From: Bacillota bacterium
GTDB taxonomy: Bacteria; Bacillota; Sulfobacillia; Symbiobacteriales; Symbiobacteriaceae
Length of the DNA: 7,888 nucleotides
NCBI GenBank assembly: GCA_028287415.1
Contig: JAQBPS010000419.1
Location: 1 to 7,888 of the forward strand
Direction of reading: 5' to 3'
In this document: positions 5,741 to 7,888 of the stretch, piece after piece
Numbering within the stretch: position 1 is the stretch's first letter
How the letters are laid out: each line of letters opens with the position of its first letter
Translations under genes and position numbers: made by a program
Notes under the pieces: model-generated
Databases searched by the model: none
Told to the model about the DNA's origin: nothing
What the model saw: only the letters and a program-made list of their open reading frames with translations

Positions 5741-5766
5741 GAAAAGGCCCGCCGCAGGGGCGGGCC
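5741..5766 (-). terminator. Rho-independent terminator of the DUF3105 gene
   Basis: A perfect 8-base stem (5746-5753, GGCCCGCC, with 5759-5766, GGCGGGCC) and a 5-base loop are followed on the minus strand by TTTT and then CGC. It begins 9 bases after the stop of the DUF3105 gene, so it should end that transcript before element B and the menC promoter. Confidence 0.85.
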
Positions 5767-5775
5767 ACACATCCG

Positions 5776-6396
5776 CTACGGCAAGGGGCGCACCGGGTTC
5801 TCAGGCCCCCGGCCCCGGAACGCATCCACGAACTGGTCGACCTTCGCCTTGTCGTAACCCGGCAGCCGCAGGGCGTTCTCCCAGGCCGTAAGGATCAGGG
5901 GGTTCTTGGCGTCCGTGCGGGGCACGACAACGATGCCGTCCCACTGGCCGGCATACTGCTTGGCCAGGGCCTTCAGCGGCTCAAGGTCAGCGGCGGGCAG
6001 CTTCGCCGGATCGTAGTAGATCACCACGTTGCCGTGCTCCAGGGCATGCACCAGGCGCTCCGGCGTCTGTGCGACCGTGTAGAAGCCCGGGGCAGTCGGC
6101 ACCGCCCAGTGATCCCCCGACAGCGGCGGGTCGGTATCGTAGTTCACCTTCTGACCGTCCGGCACATGCGTCGACCCCTTGCAGGTCGAAAATTCCAGGC
6201 CCGGGATCGACACGTGTACCGGCGACGACGTGCAGTTGTACTGGTTCGGCGTGAGCTTATCCGGGGGCACAGGCGGTTTCGCCTTGGTACTCATGATTGC
6301 CGCGTAACCGAGCAGCCCCAGCAGGGCGAGCCCGCCGATGATCAGGGCAATGACCGGGCCATTGTTTACCCGTGGCTTCGCTTTCGGCTTGGACAT
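5776..6396 (-). CDS. DUF3105 family membrane-anchored protein
   Basis: 206 residues. A short basic N-terminus (MSKPKAKPR) precedes one hydrophobic helix at about 14-35 (VIALIIGGLALLGLLGYAAI), predicting an N-in anchor with the rest outside the cell, then a Pro-rich linker. The globular part carries the hallmarks of DUF3105: YDTDPPLSGDHW at 86-97, APGFYTVAQTPERLVHALEHG at 102-122 (given here by its ends) and VVIYYDP at 124-130, with conserved His, Glu and Tyr. Two cysteines at 55 and 72 could form a disulphide. The conserved HALEHG and SGDHW histidines suggest a metal or active site, but no function is established for the family to my knowledge. ATG start with a strong GGAGGT six bases upstream. 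It appears to be a single-gene transcript: hairpin-rich DNA lies upstream and a terminator lies 9 bases downstream. Confidence 0.9.
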   Translation of the reverse strand: MSKPKAKPRVNNGPVIALIIGGLALLGLLGYAAIMSTKAKPPVPPDKLTPNQYNCTSSPVHVSIPGLEFSTCKGSTHVPDGQKVNYDTDPPLSGDHWAVPTAPGFYTVAQTPERLVHALEHGNVVIYYDPAKLPAADLEPLKALAKQYAGQWDGIVVVPRTDAKNPLILTAWENALRLPGYDKAKVDQFVDAFRGRGPENPVRPLP

Positions 6397-6541
6397 TGCT
6401 TTACCTCCATAGGGTCAGATAAGTGCACCGGCGCATCTTCGCTTAGCTTACTTATGTTCCATAATAACGTATCAAAAGAAGGGCAGCCAGCGCAACCGAA
6501 AGTTTGATCAGATATTTCAAATCATGCACCCGAATTCAGAA

Positions 6542-6572
6542 GCCCCCGTGGCGGCCACGACGTCACGGGGGC
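6542..6572. repeat. 9-base inverted repeat
   Basis: GCCCCCGTG (6542-6550) and CACGGGGGC (6564-6572) are perfect complements around a 13-base loop. Neither strand has a U-tract after the stem, so it is not a standard terminator. It lies upstream of the DUF3105 gene and could be an operator, a structured RNA stem or a remnant. Confidence 0.5.
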
Positions 6573-6601
6573 GGACGGGTCAACCTGGTGCGGGGGAGAG
6601 T

Positions 6602-6695
6602 GTGAGAGGGGGCAAGCTCAAAACGCCCCACACACAGCCATTTTCGCGTGTAGGGCGTTTTGTGCGCAGTCGCGTGCGTTCTGCCCCCCTCTCAC
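6602..6695. repeat. Long-range inverted repeat enclosing a terminator
   Basis: GTGAGAGGGGGCA (6602-6614) is complementary to TGCCCCCCTCTCAC (6682-6695) with a single extra C on the right side. The 67 bases between contain the terminator hairpin at 6619-6662. Together they could fold into one long stem with an internal loop. Confidence 0.6.
6616..6665. terminator. Bidirectional rho-independent terminator
   Basis: CAAAACGCCC (6619-6628) pairs perfectly with GGGCGTTTTG (6653-6662). After one mismatch, ACAC (6630-6633) pairs with GTGT (6648-6651) around a loop at 6634-6647, and GC/GC pairs outside at 6616-6617 with 6664-6665. Because a run of A precedes the stem and a run of T follows it, the same hairpin works on both strands. 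It would end the MFS transcript about 100 bases after its stop codon. Confidence 0.7.
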
Positions 6696-6702
6696 TTGAA
6701 AG

Positions 6703-6744
6703 AAAGTAGCCAGCACCCGACCGATCGTCGAGGCTGGCTGCTTT
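6703..6744 (-). terminator. Hairpin just after the MFS gene, probable terminator
   Basis: AGCCAGC (6708-6714) pairs with GCTGGCT (6733-6739). AAAG (6703-6706) pairs with CTTT (6741-6744) beyond one non-pairing position, giving an 11-pair stem. It begins about 15 bases after the MFS stop codon. On the minus strand the stem ends in CTTT and is followed by CTTTC, a modest U-rich tail. It may act together with the stronger hairpin further on. Confidence 0.5.
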
Positions 6745-6759
6745 CCCTGCGTCCGCGAA

Positions 6760-7888
6760 TTAATCTGTCATGATGGTGTCGATGTGGACGTCCTCGCCGT
6801 GCTCGGCCGCCTGCCGCTTGAGGCTGGCGTTGCCGATCAGCTGGGTGACCAGCAGGCCCACGAGGACCACGCCCATACCGGTCCAGAAGACCACCTGCAG
6901 CGACTGCGCCATCATCAGCTTGCTGCCGCCGATGAACTGATCACGCACCGCCGGCGGTACCATCTGCTGCGCCTCCGGGCTGAGCAGCATCCGGATCAGC
7001 ACCTGCGGGGTCTCCTTGATCTGCTGGAAGAACTGCTGCGCCTGAGGCGGCAGACTGGCCACCGTCGGGCCCATCTTCGCCATAGCCGGGGCCAGGTCCG
7101 TCTGGAACCGGCTCGCCATCTGGTTGTTGAAGATGACGCCGAAAACGGTGATACCCACAGTGGCACCAATCTGGCGGAAGAAGGTCGACGCAGATGTGAC
7201 CACGCCGCGGCGATTGGCCGGGAACGCGTTCTGCACCGACAGCATCAGGATCGGCATGATCAGGCCGAGGCCGGCGCCGAGCACCATCGAACTGAGGGTC
7301 GCCTGCAGCTGGGTCGTATCAACGTTCCAGTGAGTCATCAGGTAGAAGGCCGTCGCCACCACGGCGAAGCCAACGCTGATCTGGACCCGATACTGGAGCT
7401 TGAGGGCGAGCCGCCCGGAGAGGATCGAGAATACGACCATGGTCAGCATCATCGGGGTCATCACGTTGCCGGCCTGGTTCGGGTCAACCCCGACCACGCC
7501 CTGGATGAAGTACGGCACGAACATGATGGCGCCGAACATGCCAGCGCCCATCAGGAAGCCGACAATGCTGACGACGCTGAACGTGCGGTTGTGGAACAGG
7601 GCCGGATCCAGTACCGGCTCAGGCACTCGGGTCTCAATGATGCCAAAGATGACCAGCAGGGCCACTGCCGCTCCATACATGCTAATCGACTGCCACGAGG
7701 TCCAGGCCCAGGCCTCGCCGCCGCGGGCAGTGGCGAGCAGGAAGAGCACGATGCCTCCGGTGACCGTGAGCGCACCGGCAAAGTCGATCGGGCGCTTCTC
7801 GCCCCGGCTCTCCCGATACGACATGATCATCAGGACCGCAGCGACAATGCCGATGGGGAGGTTGACGTAGAAGATCCAGCGCCAGGAG
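6760..7888 (-). CDS. MFS multidrug efflux transporter, DHA2/EmrB-QacA type, 5' end cut by window
   Basis: The frame is open from the window edge to the TAA at 6760-6762, giving 375 residues of an expected 500 or so; the first transmembrane segments lie outside. The fragment opens with SWRWIFYVNLPIGI, the block after segment 5 in 14-TM proton-coupled drug exporters. About nine membrane segments follow (IDFAGALTVTGGIVLFLL, MYGAAVALLVIFGI, VVSIVGFLMGAGMFGAIMF, MMLTMVVFSILSG and others). NRRGVVTSASTFFRQIGATVG, split by its ends, is the conserved stretch before segment 13. A long Gln/Pro-rich loop (about 85 residues before the last helix, with QAQQFFQQIKETP) separates the last two segments, as is usual in this family. 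It ends in a short polar tail. It expels compounds across the cytoplasmic membrane; the substrate cannot be predicted. Two hairpins follow the stop. Confidence 0.92.
   Translation of the reverse strand, partial: SWRWIFYVNLPIGIVAAVLMIMSYRESRGEKRPIDFAGALTVTGGIVLFLLATARGGEAWAWTSWQSISMYGAAVALLVIFGIIETRVPEPVLDPALFHNRTFSVVSIVGFLMGAGMFGAIMFVPYFIQGVVGVDPNQAGNVMTPMMLTMVVFSILSGRLALKLQYRVQISVGFAVVATAFYLMTHWNVDTTQLQATLSSMVLGAGLGLIMPILMLSVQNAFPANRRGVVTSASTFFRQIGATVGITVFGVIFNNQMASRFQTDLAPAMAKMGPTVASLPPQAQQFFQQIKETPQVLIRMLLSPEAQQMVPPAVRDQFIGGSKLMMAQSLQVVFWTGMGVVLVGLLVTQLIGNASLKRQAAEHGEDVHIDTIMTD

Larger units (their letters stand above)
6397..6759. other. Non-coding gap between the MFS and DUF3105 genes
   Basis: No gene is visible in these 363 bases. 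The first 140 or so (6397-6535) are the upstream region of the DUF3105 gene and are relatively A/T-rich at 6440-6480. A TTGATA (6470-6475, minus strand) could be a -35, but no good -10 occurs at normal spacing (TAAGTA at 15 bases, TAAGCT at 19); TATTAT at 6461-6466 is another possible -10 with no -35. The rest holds at least four inverted repeats, listed separately. Confidence 0.7.

Overview
The window is a high-GC (by eye about 60-65% G+C) bacterial chromosomal segment in which every convincing gene lies on the minus strand, so it is read from high to low coordinates. Nothing identifies the organism firmly. The combination of a MenC2-type enolase-superfamily enzyme, a membrane-anchored DUF3105 protein, an ECF transporter S component next to pantoate genes, and dispersed ATCCGTG-type inverted repeats would fit an uncultured or little-studied phylum such as Chloroflexota or Armatimonadota. 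This is only a low-confidence impression. There are no RNA genes, CRISPR arrays, transposases or phage genes.

Layout in order of transcription. (1) 7888-6760: the C-terminal three quarters of a 14-TM drug-efflux type MFS transporter, cut by the window edge. (2) 6759-6397: a 363-base gap rich in inverted repeats, including a bidirectional terminator and a long-range pairing that encloses it. (3) 6396-5776: a DUF3105 membrane-anchored protein with a textbook terminator directly after it. (4) 5717-5597: an inverted-repeat element (copy B). (5) 5576-3689: a clear sigma70-like promoter, a MenC2/N-succinylamino acid racemase family enzyme, and 28 bases later a PlsC-type acyltransferase. (6) 3681-3587: a second inverted-repeat element of the same family (copy A). 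(7) 3520 to beyond base 1: a probable four-gene operon of ECF S component, P1-family N-terminal-nucleophile peptidase, panB and panE. panE runs off the window and its GTG overlaps the panB stop.

The last operon is the most coherent unit. PanB and PanE make pantoate from 2-oxoisovalerate in two consecutive steps. The S component resembles the vitamin-uptake family that contains PanT. The peptidase belongs to a family whose known members include beta-aminopeptidases that release beta-alanine, the other half of pantothenate. An uptake-plus-hydrolysis route feeding pantothenate synthesis is a testable hypothesis, not something the sequence proves. Three adjacent genes of this operon each carry a short in-frame tandem DNA repeat that gives a Pro/Ala/Gly/Glu-rich insert or tail. 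The most unusual non-coding signals are the paired inverted-repeat elements that bracket the menC-plsC unit and the nested inverted repeats around 6602-6695.
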